64,000 bases of DNA, taken from assembly GCA_963698265.1 (NCBI GenBank), contig CAVOQC010000004.1, positions 372,001 to 436,000 on the forward strand. The letters are read 5' to 3'. The position numbers and the translations under genes are program-made. Below are positions 39,831 to 48,704 of the stretch, piece after piece. A model generated the notes under the pieces. The model was not told the DNA's origin, ran no database searches, and was given only the letters and a program-made list of their open reading frames with translations. The stretch's first letter is position 1. Every line of letters begins with the position of its first letter. Source of the stretch: FEB-7 sp963698265. GTDB taxonomy: Bacteria > Pseudomonadota > Gammaproteobacteria > Burkholderiales > Usitatibacteraceae.

Positions 39831-42560
39831 ATGTGGTTCATCGGCTTGCTGGTCGGATTTGTCGTCGGCGCCTTGCTCGGGCAGTGGCCCGGTGCGCTCG
39901 TAGGGGCATTCCTCGGATGGCTCGCCGGTCTGGCCCTGGCTTCGCGCAAGCGCGCGCAGCCCGTGGGCGGGGCCTTGCGCCCCGCCGGCGAGGAGCGCAT
40001 CGCGTTGCTCGAGCAGCGGCTCGCGCGCGCCGAACAAAGGCTGGACCGGCTCGAGCATCCCGGCGCAACGGACGCGATGGCCGAAGTGCGGGATGACGAG
40101 GCGGCAGCGGACGTCCAGGACGCGGGAGTCGTGGCGCACGCTTCGGCGCCAGCGCCGCGGGAGCAGGACGAGGGAGCGCTTTCGCCGGCACCGGAGGCGA
40201 CACCTGCGGGCAGCGAGCCGCCCCGCGCGGCGCCGGAACCGGCCGCGCCAAACGTCCTTGTCGCGTGGCTGACCGGCGGCAACACCATCGCCCGGGTCGG
40301 CGCGATCATCCTCTTCTTCGGCGTGGCGTTCCTCGTGAAGTACGCTGCCGACCACCGCCTGCTGCCCATCGAGCTGCGGCTATCCGCCGTGGCGGGCGGC
40401 GCGCTCGCGCTGCTCGTGGCGGGGTGGCGGCTGCGCGAAAAGCGCCGCGGCTACGCGCTCACGCTCCAGGGTGCAGGCGTGGGGCTCTTCTACCTCACGA
40501 TGTTCGGCGCGTTTCGCCTCTACGAACTCCTTCCGGCGGGCACCGCCTTCGGGCTCCTGGTGGCGACGGCGGGGCTTTCCGCGGTGCTCGCGGTCCGCCA
40601 GGACGCGATGGCGCTTGCCATGATCGGCACGGCCGGCGGCTTCCTCGCGCCGGTGCTCACCTCGACGGGCGGCGGCAATCACGTGGCGCTCTTCGGCTAT
40701 TACGCGGTGCTCAACGCCGGCATCCTCGCGGTCGCCTGGCGCAAGTCGTGGCGGCCGCTCAACCTGCTGGGGTTCTTCTTCACCGCGGCCATCGGCTTCC
40801 TGTGGGGCTGGCGCAGCTATCGCGACGGGCTCTTCGCGTCCACCGAGGCCTTCCTCGTCTTCTTTTTCGTGCTGTACGTCGCCATCGCGGTGCTGCATGC
40901 CTCGCGGCCGGCTTCCGGGGCCGCACGCTACGCCGATGGCACGCTGATCTTCGGCACGCCGCTCGTCGCGTTCGGTTTCCAGGCGGCGATGTTGCAGGAC
41001 GACCGGTTCGCGCTCGCCGGCAGCGCGGTGGCGGTGTCCGCGTTCTACCTGGTCCTCGCTCGCGTCCTGCACGCCCGGCGCCGGGACGAGCTGCGCCTGC
41101 TGGTCGAGAGCTTCCTCGCGCTGGGCGTGGTGTTCGCCACGCTGGCGATCCCATTTGCGCTCGACGCGCGCTGGACTTCCGCGGCCTGGGCCCTCGAAGG
41201 CCTGGGAATCGTCTGGGCGGGCGCGCGCCAGGGCCGTTGGCTCGCCCGGGCATTCGGCGTCGCGCTCCAGGTGCTTGCCGGCCTCGTATTCCTGGACGTG
41301 CTGAACGGCGGGGTTCTCGGGGATATTCCGGTCCTGAACGGCGCGTTCATCGGCGCATTCCTGATCGCGCTGGCGGGAGTTGCGTCCAATCGCCTGCTGT
41401 CGAGGCTGGGGGAGAACTCGACCGCGGTCGAGCGCGCCGCTTTGCCCCTGCTGTTCGCGTGGGGCCTCGGCTGGTGGCTCTTCGCCGGCGCCAACGAGAT
41501 CGACCGCTTCCTCACAGATGCGAGATTCAGCGCCGGGGCCGCGTTCCTCGCCGGCACGGCCCTGGCGTTCAGCGCGCTCAGCACGCGCCTCGCGTGGACC
41601 CATGCGTCGTGGCCCTCCTGGGGCCTTGCGCCCGCCCTCGCGGGGCTCGCGGCCGTAGCCGTCGCCCATGATGCGAGCCTCCTCGCGAACCTCGGGTGGC
41701 TCGCCTGGCCGTTCGCCTTCCACGTACACCTGAAGGTGCTGCGCGGGCACGAAGAAGGGATCGCGGCGGACTGGCTGCAGTGGCTGCACGCCATCGGGTT
41801 CCTGCTCGCGGCCGCGATGGGCTCGTGGGAGCTGCACTGGTTCGCCCGCTCGCAGGGGCTGGGACACAGCGCATGGTCGGTCGCCGCGGCGATGCTGGTG
41901 CCCGCACTGGCCCTCGTCGGCATCGCTACGGAGCGCGCAGGAGCGCGCTGGCCCGTGCAACGCTTCCCGGAGGCCTACCTCGTCCGCGGCGCCCTGCCCG
42001 TGGTCGTGGCGCTGTGGCTGTGGACGTTCTATGCCAACGCCACGCACGACGGCCGCAGCGAGCCGCTGCCCTACCTGCCGCTCCTGAACGCGATCGACCT
42101 CGGCCACGTCCTCGGGCTGTTCGCGGTGTTCGCGTGGGTGCTTGCCCTGCGCCGGACGGCAATCGCAATGCCGGCCGGTCGCTATCTTATGCGCGCCGCG
42201 GCCGCGGGCGCGGTCTTCGTCTGGCTCAATGCGATCCTGCTGCGCACGATCCACCACTGGGCGGGCGTCGCCTACGAACTCGACACGATGCTGCGCTCGG
42301 TGCTCGTGCAGGCCGCGCTTTCCCTCTTCTGGACGCTCCTCGCCCTGGTCCTCATGTTCGCGGCCACGCGAAAGGGATGGCGAGTCGTCTGGATCGTGGG
42401 CGCGGCCCTGATGGCGGTGGTGGTAGGCAAGCTCTTCTTTGTGGATCTTTCGCACATCGCCGGGCTCGAGCGCATCGTGTCGTTCATCGGGGTGGGTTTG
42501 CTGATGCTGCTGGTGGGGTACCTCGCACCGGTCCCGCCGCGGAAGGAGGGCGAGGCATGA
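39831..42560 (+). CDS. DUF2339 polytopic membrane protein
   Basis: 909 residues. The N-terminus has two membrane segments (MWFIGLLVGFVVGALLG) and a short coiled coil (EERIALLEQRLARAEQRLDR), then a Pro/Ala/Glu-rich linker (about 85-145). The remainder consists of more than twenty predicted helices typical of DUF2339 (NTIARVGAIILFFGVAFLVKY, GGFLAPVLTSTG). The family has no established function. ATG at 39831 preceded by GAGGGAGGG; the open frame extends upstream without similarity. It overlaps the following DUF3999 gene by ATGA, so the two products are made together. Confidence 0.9.
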   Translation: MWFIGLLVGFVVGALLGQWPGALVGAFLGWLAGLALASRKRAQPVGGALRPAGEERIALLEQRLARAEQRLDRLEHPGATDAMAEVRDDEAAADVQDAGVVAHASAPAPREQDEGALSPAPEATPAGSEPPRAAPEPAAPNVLVAWLTGGNTIARVGAIILFFGVAFLVKYAADHRLLPIELRLSAVAGGALALLVAGWRLREKRRGYALTLQGAGVGLFYLTMFGAFRLYELLPAGTAFGLLVATAGLSAVLAVRQDAMALAMIGTAGGFLAPVLTSTGGGNHVALFGYYAVLNAGILAVAWRKSWRPLNLLGFFFTAAIGFLWGWRSYRDGLFASTEAFLVFFFVLYVAIAVLHASRPASGAARYADGTLIFGTPLVAFGFQAAMLQDDRFALAGSAVAVSAFYLVLARVLHARRRDELRLLVESFLALGVVFATLAIPFALDARWTSAAWALEGLGIVWAGARQGRWLARAFGVALQVLAGLVFLDVLNGGVLGDIPVLNGAFIGAFLIALAGVASNRLLSRLGENSTAVERAALPLLFAWGLGWWLFAGANEIDRFLTDARFSAGAAFLAGTALAFSALSTRLAWTHASWPSWGLAPALAGLAAVAVAHDASLLANLGWLAWPFAFHVHLKVLRGHEEGIAADWLQWLHAIGFLLAAAMGSWELHWFARSQGLGHSAWSVAAAMLVPALALVGIATERAGARWPVQRFPEAYLVRGALPVVVALWLWTFYANATHDGRSEPLPYLPLLNAIDLGHVLGLFAVFAWVLALRRTAIAMPAGRYLMRAAAAGAVFVWLNAILLRTIHHWAGVAYELDTMLRSVLVQAALSLFWTLLALVLMFAATRKGWRVVWIVGAALMAVVVGKLFFVDLSHIAGLERIVSFIGVGLLMLLVGYLAPVPPRKEGEA

Positions 42561-43939
42561 GGGCCGCGTGGGGTGTGGCTGCGCTGGTGGCGCTCGCCGC
42601 GGGGGCCGAGTCGCCGCGGGATTTCCGTTTCGCGATTCCACTTTCGCCTTCGGGCACGGAGGGCCTGCAGCGGGTGGAGCTTACGGCCGACGTGCACCGC
42701 GGCGCCGCGCGCGCCGATCTCGGGGACCTGCGCGTCTTCAACGGCCGGGGAGAGCGGCTTGCCTTCGCCTTCGCGGGCGAGCCGGCGCCGGTGCCGCCCA
42801 CGTCGAAGACGTCGACCCTGCCGCTGTTTCCGGTGCGCGGCACGACCGCGAGTGCCGCGGGGGGAGTCGACCTGCGCATCCGGAGCCGCAGCGACGGCAC
42901 GCTGGTGGAACTGCGATCCGGCCCGACGCCGCGCGCGCGACCGGGGACCGTGGTCGCGTGGATCGCCGACGCCTCCCGCCTGGAGGAGCCCCTGCGAAGC
43001 CTGCGTTTCGCCTGGGCGCAGCCGCCGGCGGGAATCCTGGCCAGGATGCGCATCGAGGCGGGCGACGACCTCGCGACCTGGCGCACCGTCGTGTCCGACG
43101 CGCCGATGGTCGATCTTGCGCACGAAGGGGCGCGCGTCAGGCGCGACACGGTGGCGCTTCCCGCCGTGCGCGCGAAGTACCTGCGTTTCACCTTCCAGGG
43201 GCCTGCGCTCGCCCTCGAGTCGGTCGAGGCGGAATCGCTCGCCGGCATCGCGGAACGCCCGCTCCGGGAGCTCGCCGTCGCGCCGAGCCGGGGAGCGCGC
43301 GCGAACGAGCTGGTCTTCGCGATCGGCGCACGGGTGCCCGTGGAGCGCATCCGCGTCCTCCTGCCCCAGGAGAACAGCGTCGTGCCCGTGCGGATCGATT
43401 CCCGCGACGATCCCAAAGCCGAGTGGCGGCCGGCGGCCAGCGGCACCGCCTATCGCATCCGGCGCGACGGCGTCGAAGTCGCCTCGCCGCCGCTCGTGAT
43501 CGCGCCGCGCGCCCACCGATACTGGCGCGTCACTGCCGATTCGCGGGGTGGCGGATTCGGCGACGGGCCCGTCGCGTTGGAGTTGGCCTGGCTGCCGCGC
43601 CAGATCGTCTTCGCGGTGCGCGGCGATGGCCCCTACGAGCTCTCGTTCGGCAATGCGCGGGAAACGTCGGCCGCCTATCCGATCACGACGCTCGTGCCCG
43701 GATACCGGCTCCATGACGAGTTCGCACTTCCCGCCGCGCGCCTGGGCGCGATGGTCGAGCGTCCCGACGCCGGGGAACCGGGATTCATGCAATGGCTCGA
43801 GGACGCCGACGGAAAGCGGCTCACGCTCTGGGCATTGCTGCTCGCGGGAGTGGCACTCCTCGCCACGATGGCCTGGGGACTCGCGCGGCAGGTGAAGGCG
43901 CGCGCGCGCGATGCGCAACCGCCTTCGGATGGCTCGTGA
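42557..43939 (+). CDS. DUF3999 family membrane-anchored protein
   Basis: 460 residues with an N-terminal signal sequence, a large extracytoplasmic beta-rich region with two similar halves (DLATWRTV, KYLRFTFQ; HRYWRV) and one C-terminal transmembrane helix (about 425-447, LWALLLAGVALLATMAWGL) with a short basic cytoplasmic tail. It matches DUF3999, whose genes often follow DUF2339 genes. The ATG overlaps the stop of the DUF2339 gene. A joint envelope complex with DUF2339 is an inference; function unknown. Confidence 0.87.
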   Translation: MRAAWGVAALVALAAGAESPRDFRFAIPLSPSGTEGLQRVELTADVHRGAARADLGDLRVFNGRGERLAFAFAGEPAPVPPTSKTSTLPLFPVRGTTASAAGGVDLRIRSRSDGTLVELRSGPTPRARPGTVVAWIADASRLEEPLRSLRFAWAQPPAGILARMRIEAGDDLATWRTVVSDAPMVDLAHEGARVRRDTVALPAVRAKYLRFTFQGPALALESVEAESLAGIAERPLRELAVAPSRGARANELVFAIGARVPVERIRVLLPQENSVVPVRIDSRDDPKAEWRPAASGTAYRIRRDGVEVASPPLVIAPRAHRYWRVTADSRGGGFGDGPVALELAWLPRQIVFAVRGDGPYELSFGNARETSAAYPITTLVPGYRLHDEFALPAARLGAMVERPDAGEPGFMQWLEDADGKRLTLWALLLAGVALLATMAWGLARQVKARARDAQPPSDGS

Positions 43940-44001
43940 GCGCCCGGTTCGCGAGGCGGCACATGCTAGACTTCGAAGCTCCTGCGCAAGCCTCCTGAGC
44001 G

Positions 44002-45159
44002 ATGTCCGGCAACACCCTCGGCACCCTCTTCACGGTCACCACTTTCGGCGAGTCCCACGGCCCGGCGATCGGCTGCGTGGTCGACGGCTGCCCGCCGGGG
44101 ATGGCGCTCGCGGAGAGCGACATCCAGCCCGAGCTGGACCGGCGCAAGCCCGGCACTTCCCGGCACGTGACGCAGCGCCGGGAGGCCGATCTCGTGGAGA
44201 TCCTGAGCGGCGTCTACGAGGGGCGTACCACGGGCACGCCCATCGCGCTCCTCATCAGGAACGAGGACCAGCGCAGCAAGGACTACGCGAAGATCGCGGG
44301 GAGCTTCCGCCCCGGCCACGCGGACTACACCTACCTGCAGAAATACGGAATCCGCGATCCGCGCGGCGGCGGGCGCTCGTCGGCGCGCCTCACCGCACCG
44401 GCGGTCGCGGCCGGAGCGATCGCGAAGAAATGGCTCCGGGAGCGCTACGGGGTCGAGGTGCGCGGGCACCTCGCGCGGCTGGGGCCCAACGAGATCGCGT
44501 TCGAATCGTGGGAGCATGTCCACGCCAATCCCTTCTTCGCGGCCAATGCGACGCAAATCCCTGCGCTGGAGGCGTACATGGACCGGCTGCGCAAGTCGGG
44601 CGATTCCTGCGGCGCGCGCCTTCGCGTCGTGGCGAGCGGCGCGCCGCCCGGCTGGGGCGAGCCGCTCTACGGGCGCCTCGACGCCGACCTCGCGCAGGCC
44701 CTGATGGGCATCAACGCGGTCAAGGGCGTCGAGATCGGGGCCGGGTTCGCGTCCGTCGGGCAACTCGGAACCGAGCACTCCGACGAGATGTCACCGGAGG
44801 GCTTTCTCTCCAACCATGCCGGAGGGATCCTCGGCGGCATTTCCACGGGGCAGGACATCGTTGCCTCCGTCGCGATAAAGCCCACGTCGAGCATCCGGCT
44901 CGAGCGGCGCACGGTGGACGTCGCCGGCAATCCCGCTGCCATTGAGACCCATGGCCGCCACGATCCGTGCGTCGGCATCCGCGCGACACCGATCGCCGAA
45001 GCCTTCGTCGCCCTCGTGCTCGCGGACCACGCACTTCGCCACCGCGCCCAGAATGCGGACGCCGAATGCCACACGCCGCGCATTCCGGCGGCGGCGGCCG
45101 GTGCGCGCGGCGATCGCGCGCCCCAACCCCTCGAGGATCCCGATCCCGAAGAGGCGTGA
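44002..45159 (+). CDS. aroC: Chorismate synthase
   Basis: 385 residues. AroC converts 5-enolpyruvylshikimate-3-phosphate to chorismate using reduced FMN, the last step of the shikimate pathway. Signatures: FGESHGPAIGCVVDGCPPG near the N-terminus, FRPGHADYTYLQKYG, RDPRGGGRSSARLTA, and GINAVKGVEIGAGF. The C-terminal tail after the usual end (about 362) is an acidic, proline-rich extension of roughly 20 residues. It precedes the leu-asd-trp block and supplies chorismate to the downstream tryptophan genes. Cytoplasmic. Confidence 0.96.
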   Translation: MSGNTLGTLFTVTTFGESHGPAIGCVVDGCPPGMALAESDIQPELDRRKPGTSRHVTQRREADLVEILSGVYEGRTTGTPIALLIRNEDQRSKDYAKIAGSFRPGHADYTYLQKYGIRDPRGGGRSSARLTAPAVAAGAIAKKWLRERYGVEVRGHLARLGPNEIAFESWEHVHANPFFAANATQIPALEAYMDRLRKSGDSCGARLRVVASGAPPGWGEPLYGRLDADLAQALMGINAVKGVEIGAGFASVGQLGTEHSDEMSPEGFLSNHAGGILGGISTGQDIVASVAIKPTSSIRLERRTVDVAGNPAAIETHGRHDPCVGIRATPIAEAFVALVLADHALRHRAQNADAECHTPRIPAAAAGARGDRAPQPLEDPDPEEA

Positions 45160-45185
45160 CGCGGCGAGCGGTGCCGGGCGCGGGT

Positions 45186-45191
45186 TATAAT
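45186..45191 (+). promoter_or_regulatory. Candidate -10 element upstream of leuC
   Basis: A perfect TATAAT lies 23 nt before the leuC ATG in the 54-bp gap after aroC. No clear -35 box is at 16-18 nt, so this is a weak call. If it is used, the leader would be only about 15 nt, leaving no room for leucine attenuation. Confidence 0.4.
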
Positions 45192-45213
45192 TTCGCCTCG
45201 CCCGGCACGACAC

Positions 45214-46623
45214 ATGAACGCGCTCACCCTCTACGACAAGCTTTGGAATTCCCACCTCGTCCACGAGGAGCCGGACGGGACCGCGCTCATCTACATCGAC
45301 CGCCATCTCGTCCACGAGGTGACCAGCCCGCAGGCCTTCGAGGGCCTCGCGATCGCGGGCCGCAAGCCGTGGAGAATCGGCTCGGTGGTCGCCACGGCCG
45401 ACCACAACGTGCCCACGCACGACCGGCGTGCGGGAATCGCCGATCCCATCGCGCGGCTGCAGGTCGAGACGCTCGACCGCAACATCAAGAAGTTCGCGGT
45501 GCCGGTCTATTTCGGCATGTCGGACGCCCGCCAGGGGATCGTGCACGTGATCGGGCCCGAGCAGGGCGCCACCCTGCCCGGAATGACGGTCGTGTGCGGC
45601 GACTCCCATACCAGCACCCACGGAGCCTTCGCCGCACTCGCCTTCGGCATCGGCACGAGCGAGGTGGAGCACGTCCTCGCCACGCAATGCCTGCTCGCCA
45701 AGAAGGCCCGGTCGCTGCGCATCCGGGTCGAGGGCGCGCTGCCGCCGGGCGTGTCCGCGAAGGACGTGGTGCTGGCGGTGATCGGGCGCATCGGCACCGC
45801 GGGAGGCACGGGACACGCGATAGAGTTTGCGGGCTCCACCATCCGATCGCTCTCAATGGAAGGGCGAATGACGGTGTGCAACATGGCGATCGAGGCGGGC
45901 GCGCGGGCCGGCATGGTCGCGGTGGACGATGCCACGATCGCCTACCTCGGGGGCCGGCCCTTTGCTCCGTCGGGCGAGATGTTCGACCGGGCGGCGGCCT
46001 ACTGGCGCACGCTGGTTTCCGACGCGGGCGCGCGGTTTGACCGGGAGGTCGTCCTCGAGGCAAAGGACTTGAGGCCCCAGGTGACCTGGGGCACGTCGCC
46101 GGAAATGGTGGTGTCGATCGAAGACCGGGTTCCCGACCCCGCGCAGGAAAGGGACCCCGTGCGCCGCGAGGCCATGGAGCGCGCCCTGGAGTACATGGGG
46201 CTCGATCCCAGGACGCCGATGACGGACATCGCCATCGACAAGGTCTTCATCGGCTCGTGCACCAATTCCCGCATCGAGGACCTGCGCGCGGCAGCGGCCG
46301 TGGTGCGCGGGCGGCGCGTGGCGAAAGGAGTGAAGCTTGCGATGGTCGTTCCCGGTTCCGGGCTCGTGAAGCGCCAGGCGGAGCAGGAAGGACTGGACAG
46401 GATCTTCCTCGCCTCGGGATTCGAGTGGCGCGATCCGGGATGCTCGATGTGCCTGGGCATGAACGACGACAAGCTCCTGGCCGGCGAGCGCTGCGCGTCG
46501 ACCTCGAACCGGAATTTCGAAGGCCGCCAGGGTGCGGGCGGCCGCACGCACCTGGTGAGCCCCACGATGGCCGCCGCCGCCGCGCTGGCGGGGCGCTTCG
46601 TGGACGTTCGCAAACTCGATTGA
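45214..46623 (+). CDS. leuC: 3-isopropylmalate dehydratase large subunit
   Basis: 469 residues. With LeuD it isomerises 2-isopropylmalate to 3-isopropylmalate through a [4Fe-4S] cluster. The three cluster cysteines are in FIGSCTNSRIEDL and DPGCSMCLGMN. Other motifs include DRHLVHEVTSPQAF, ADHNVPT, GDSHTSTHGAFAALAFGIGT and NRNFEGRQG. It is the first gene of the leucine block, followed after 14 nt by a small lipoprotein gene and then leuD and leuB. Confidence 0.97.
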   Translation: MNALTLYDKLWNSHLVHEEPDGTALIYIDRHLVHEVTSPQAFEGLAIAGRKPWRIGSVVATADHNVPTHDRRAGIADPIARLQVETLDRNIKKFAVPVYFGMSDARQGIVHVIGPEQGATLPGMTVVCGDSHTSTHGAFAALAFGIGTSEVEHVLATQCLLAKKARSLRIRVEGALPPGVSAKDVVLAVIGRIGTAGGTGHAIEFAGSTIRSLSMEGRMTVCNMAIEAGARAGMVAVDDATIAYLGGRPFAPSGEMFDRAAAYWRTLVSDAGARFDREVVLEAKDLRPQVTWGTSPEMVVSIEDRVPDPAQERDPVRREAMERALEYMGLDPRTPMTDIAIDKVFIGSCTNSRIEDLRAAAAVVRGRRVAKGVKLAMVVPGSGLVKRQAEQEGLDRIFLASGFEWRDPGCSMCLGMNDDKLLAGERCASTSNRNFEGRQGAGGRTHLVSPTMAAAAALAGRFVDVRKLD

Positions 46624-46637
46624 AACGGAGACAGACC

Positions 46638-46766
46638 ATGACCCGAATTCTCTTCGCCCTCGTCGCCGCGCTCGCGCTGGCGGGCTGCAACACCGTCGAA
46701 GGCCTCGGCAAGGACATCAAGAAGGGCGGGGAGGTGATTGAAAAGGCCGCGGACAAAAATAAATAG
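46638..46766 (+). CDS. Entericidin-like small lipoprotein between leuC and leuD
   Basis: 42 residues: signal sequence and lipobox ALAGC (Cys17), then NTVEGLGKDIKKGGEVIEKAADKNK, the entericidin pattern. CGGAG lies 7 nt before the ATG. An entericidin gene at exactly this place is a recurrent feature of betaproteobacterial leucine operons. It is similar to the product of the gene at 5148 (shared CNT-EG-GKD). The reason for its presence within an amino-acid operon is unknown. Confidence 0.85.
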   Translation: MTRILFALVAALALAGCNTVEGLGKDIKKGGEVIEKAADKNK

Positions 46767-46834
46767 GCCGCAGCAAGGCTGCGGTCAGCGGGAATGGCGT
46801 TCGAGCGGACGACAAGTCGCCGCTCAACGCCGGC

Positions 46835-46912
46835 GGGCAGGAGAGGCGCCGACGAGAAGGATGAAGCGTCGCTTGGGCAGGAAAGGCGCCGGCGCGAAGG
46901 ATTGAGCGTCGC
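46835..46912 (+). repeat. Two-copy tandem repeat, 40-bp period, upstream of leuD
   Basis: The 38-bp segments at 46835-46872 and 46875-46912 match at about 33 positions; both start GGGCAGGA, contain AGGCGCCG, and end GAGCGTCGC or AAGCGTCGC. They occupy the gap between the entericidin-like gene and leuD. No coding function is seen. Confidence 0.8.
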
Positions 46913-46961
46913 CCGCAGCTGTCGGAAACACCCTTTGCATTCCAGGCACCCAGACAGGCAG

Positions 46962-47600
46962 ATGGAAAAATTCACGATACATACCGGGTTGGCCGCACCG
47001 ATGGACCGGGAGAACGTCGACACGGACGCGATCATCCCGAAGCAGTTCCTGAAGTCCATCCACCGGACGGGTTTCGGTCCGAACCTCTTCGACGCCTGGC
47101 GCTATCTCGACCCGGGCGAGCCCGGGCAGGATCCCGCCTCGCGCAGGCCCAATCCGGATTTCGTGCTGAACCAGCCGCGCTACCGGGGCGCCACGATCCT
47201 GGTGGCGCGCAAGAACTTCGGCTGCGGTTCTTCGCGCGAGCACGCGCCCTGGGCGCTGCAGCAGTACGGGTTCAAGGCAATCCTTGCGCCTTCGTACGCG
47301 GACATCTTCTTCAACAACTGCTTCAAGAACGGCCTGCTTCCCATCGTCCTGCCGGATTTCCACCTCGACCACCTCTTCCAGGAAATCGCGGCGAACGTGG
47401 GCTTGCGCCTCACGGTGGACTTGCCTGCGCAGACCGTCACCACGCCCTCGGGGCTCGCGATGGGCTTCGATGTCGAGCCATTCCGCAAGGAGTCCCTCGT
47501 GAACGGCTGGGACGAGATCGGCCTCACGCTTCGCCGCCAGGACGCGATCCGGGCCTACGAGGAGCGGCGCCGGAAGGCCGAGCCGTGGATCTTCTCGTGA
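46962..47600 (+). CDS. leuD: 3-isopropylmalate dehydratase small subunit
   Basis: 212 residues. LeuD provides the swivel domain that completes the LeuC active site. Motifs: NVDTDAIIPKQFLKSI, NFGCGSSREHAPWAL and ILAPSYADIFFNNCFKNGLLP. The ATG at 46962 begins the family's conserved N-terminus (MEKFTIHTGLAAPMDRENVD); the open frame upstream covers the tandem repeat and is not conserved. leuB follows after 7 nt. Confidence 0.97.
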   Translation: MEKFTIHTGLAAPMDRENVDTDAIIPKQFLKSIHRTGFGPNLFDAWRYLDPGEPGQDPASRRPNPDFVLNQPRYRGATILVARKNFGCGSSREHAPWALQQYGFKAILAPSYADIFFNNCFKNGLLPIVLPDFHLDHLFQEIAANVGLRLTVDLPAQTVTTPSGLAMGFDVEPFRKESLVNGWDEIGLTLRRQDAIRAYEERRRKAEPWIFS

Positions 47601-47607
47601 GGCGCCG

Positions 47608-48669
47608 GTGAAGATTGCGTTGCTGCCCGGCGACGGCATCGGGCCGGAGATCCTGCGCGAGGCCGTGCGCGTGCTCGAGGCGCTTCGCAGCGACGGCCTG
47701 AAGGTCGAGACGGAGGAGGCGCCGGTGGGAGGCGCGGCCTACGACATCGCGGGCGATCCCCTGCCCGCGGCGACCCTGGCGCTCGCCCGAGGCGCCGACG
47801 CGGTGCTGTTTGGCGCGGTAGGCGGGCCACAGTACGACGCGCTTGCCCGCGACAAGCGGCCCGAGCGGGCGATCCTGGGGCTGCGCCGGGAGTGCGACTT
47901 CTTCGCGAACCTGCGCCCGGCGACGGTCTTCCCGGAACTCGCCGACGCCTCGACGCTCAAGCCGGAAGTGGTATCGGGCCTGGACATCATGATCGTGCGC
48001 GAGCTCACCGGGGACCTCTATTTCGGCGAGCCACGCGGCGTCACCGGAGAGAAGGGGAGCCGGGTCGGCATCAACACGATGCGCTACACCGAGGCGCAGA
48101 TCCGGCGCATCCTGCACGTGGGCTTTCGCACGGCGCGAAGCCGCGGCAAGCGCCTGTGCTCGGTGGACAAGATGAACGTGCTCGAGACCACGCAGCTCTG
48201 GCGCGACATCGCCGAGGAGATCGCGCCGGAGTATCCGGACGTCGAACTCACCCACATCCTCGTGGACAATTGCGCCATGCAACTGGTGAGGAATCCGCGC
48301 CAATTCGATGTGCTGGTAACCGGCAACCTGTTCGGCGACATCCTCTCGGACGAGGCTTCGATGCTCACGGGATCGATCGGGATGCTTCCCTCGGCCTCGC
48401 TCGACGCGAACGGCAAGGGCCTGTACGAGCCCATCCACGGCTCCGCCCCGGACATCGCGGGCAAGGGCGTGGCCAACCCGCTGGCGCAGATCCTGTCGAT
48501 GGCGATGATGTTTCGCTACACCTTCGGCCTGGCGGAAGTGGCGACGCGCATCGAGAAAGCGGTCCGGGCGGCACTCGCCACCGGATTGCGCACGGCGGAC
48601 ATCGCGGCACGGGGCGAGCGCTCCTGCACGACCGCCGAGATGGGCACGGCGGTCCTGAAGGCGCTGTAG
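47608..48669 (+). CDS. leuB: 3-isopropylmalate dehydrogenase
   Basis: 353 residues from a GTG start 7 nt after leuD. LeuB oxidises and decarboxylates 3-isopropylmalate with NAD+ to the leucine precursor 2-oxoisocaproate. Visible signatures: LLPGDGIGPEI at the N-terminus, FGAVGGPQYD, VRELTGDLYFG, and the NAD/metal region GNLFGDILSDEASMLTGSIG with NPLAQILS. Completes the leuCDB set; leuA is not in the window. Confidence 0.97.
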   Translation: MKIALLPGDGIGPEILREAVRVLEALRSDGLKVETEEAPVGGAAYDIAGDPLPAATLALARGADAVLFGAVGGPQYDALARDKRPERAILGLRRECDFFANLRPATVFPELADASTLKPEVVSGLDIMIVRELTGDLYFGEPRGVTGEKGSRVGINTMRYTEAQIRRILHVGFRTARSRGKRLCSVDKMNVLETTQLWRDIAEEIAPEYPDVELTHILVDNCAMQLVRNPRQFDVLVTGNLFGDILSDEASMLTGSIGMLPSASLDANGKGLYEPIHGSAPDIAGKGVANPLAQILSMAMMFRYTFGLAEVATRIEKAVRAALATGLRTADIAARGERSCTTAEMGTAVLKAL

Positions 48670-48704
48670 GCAGGCGCTTCAACCACGAAACGATCGGAAT
48701 GACC

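Noticed and set aside
46768..46784. Hairpin CCGCAGC/GCTGCGG after the entericidin-like gene as a terminator
   Set aside because: There is no T-run, and leuD with no evident promoter of its own lies downstream. It may be only a small RNA stem.
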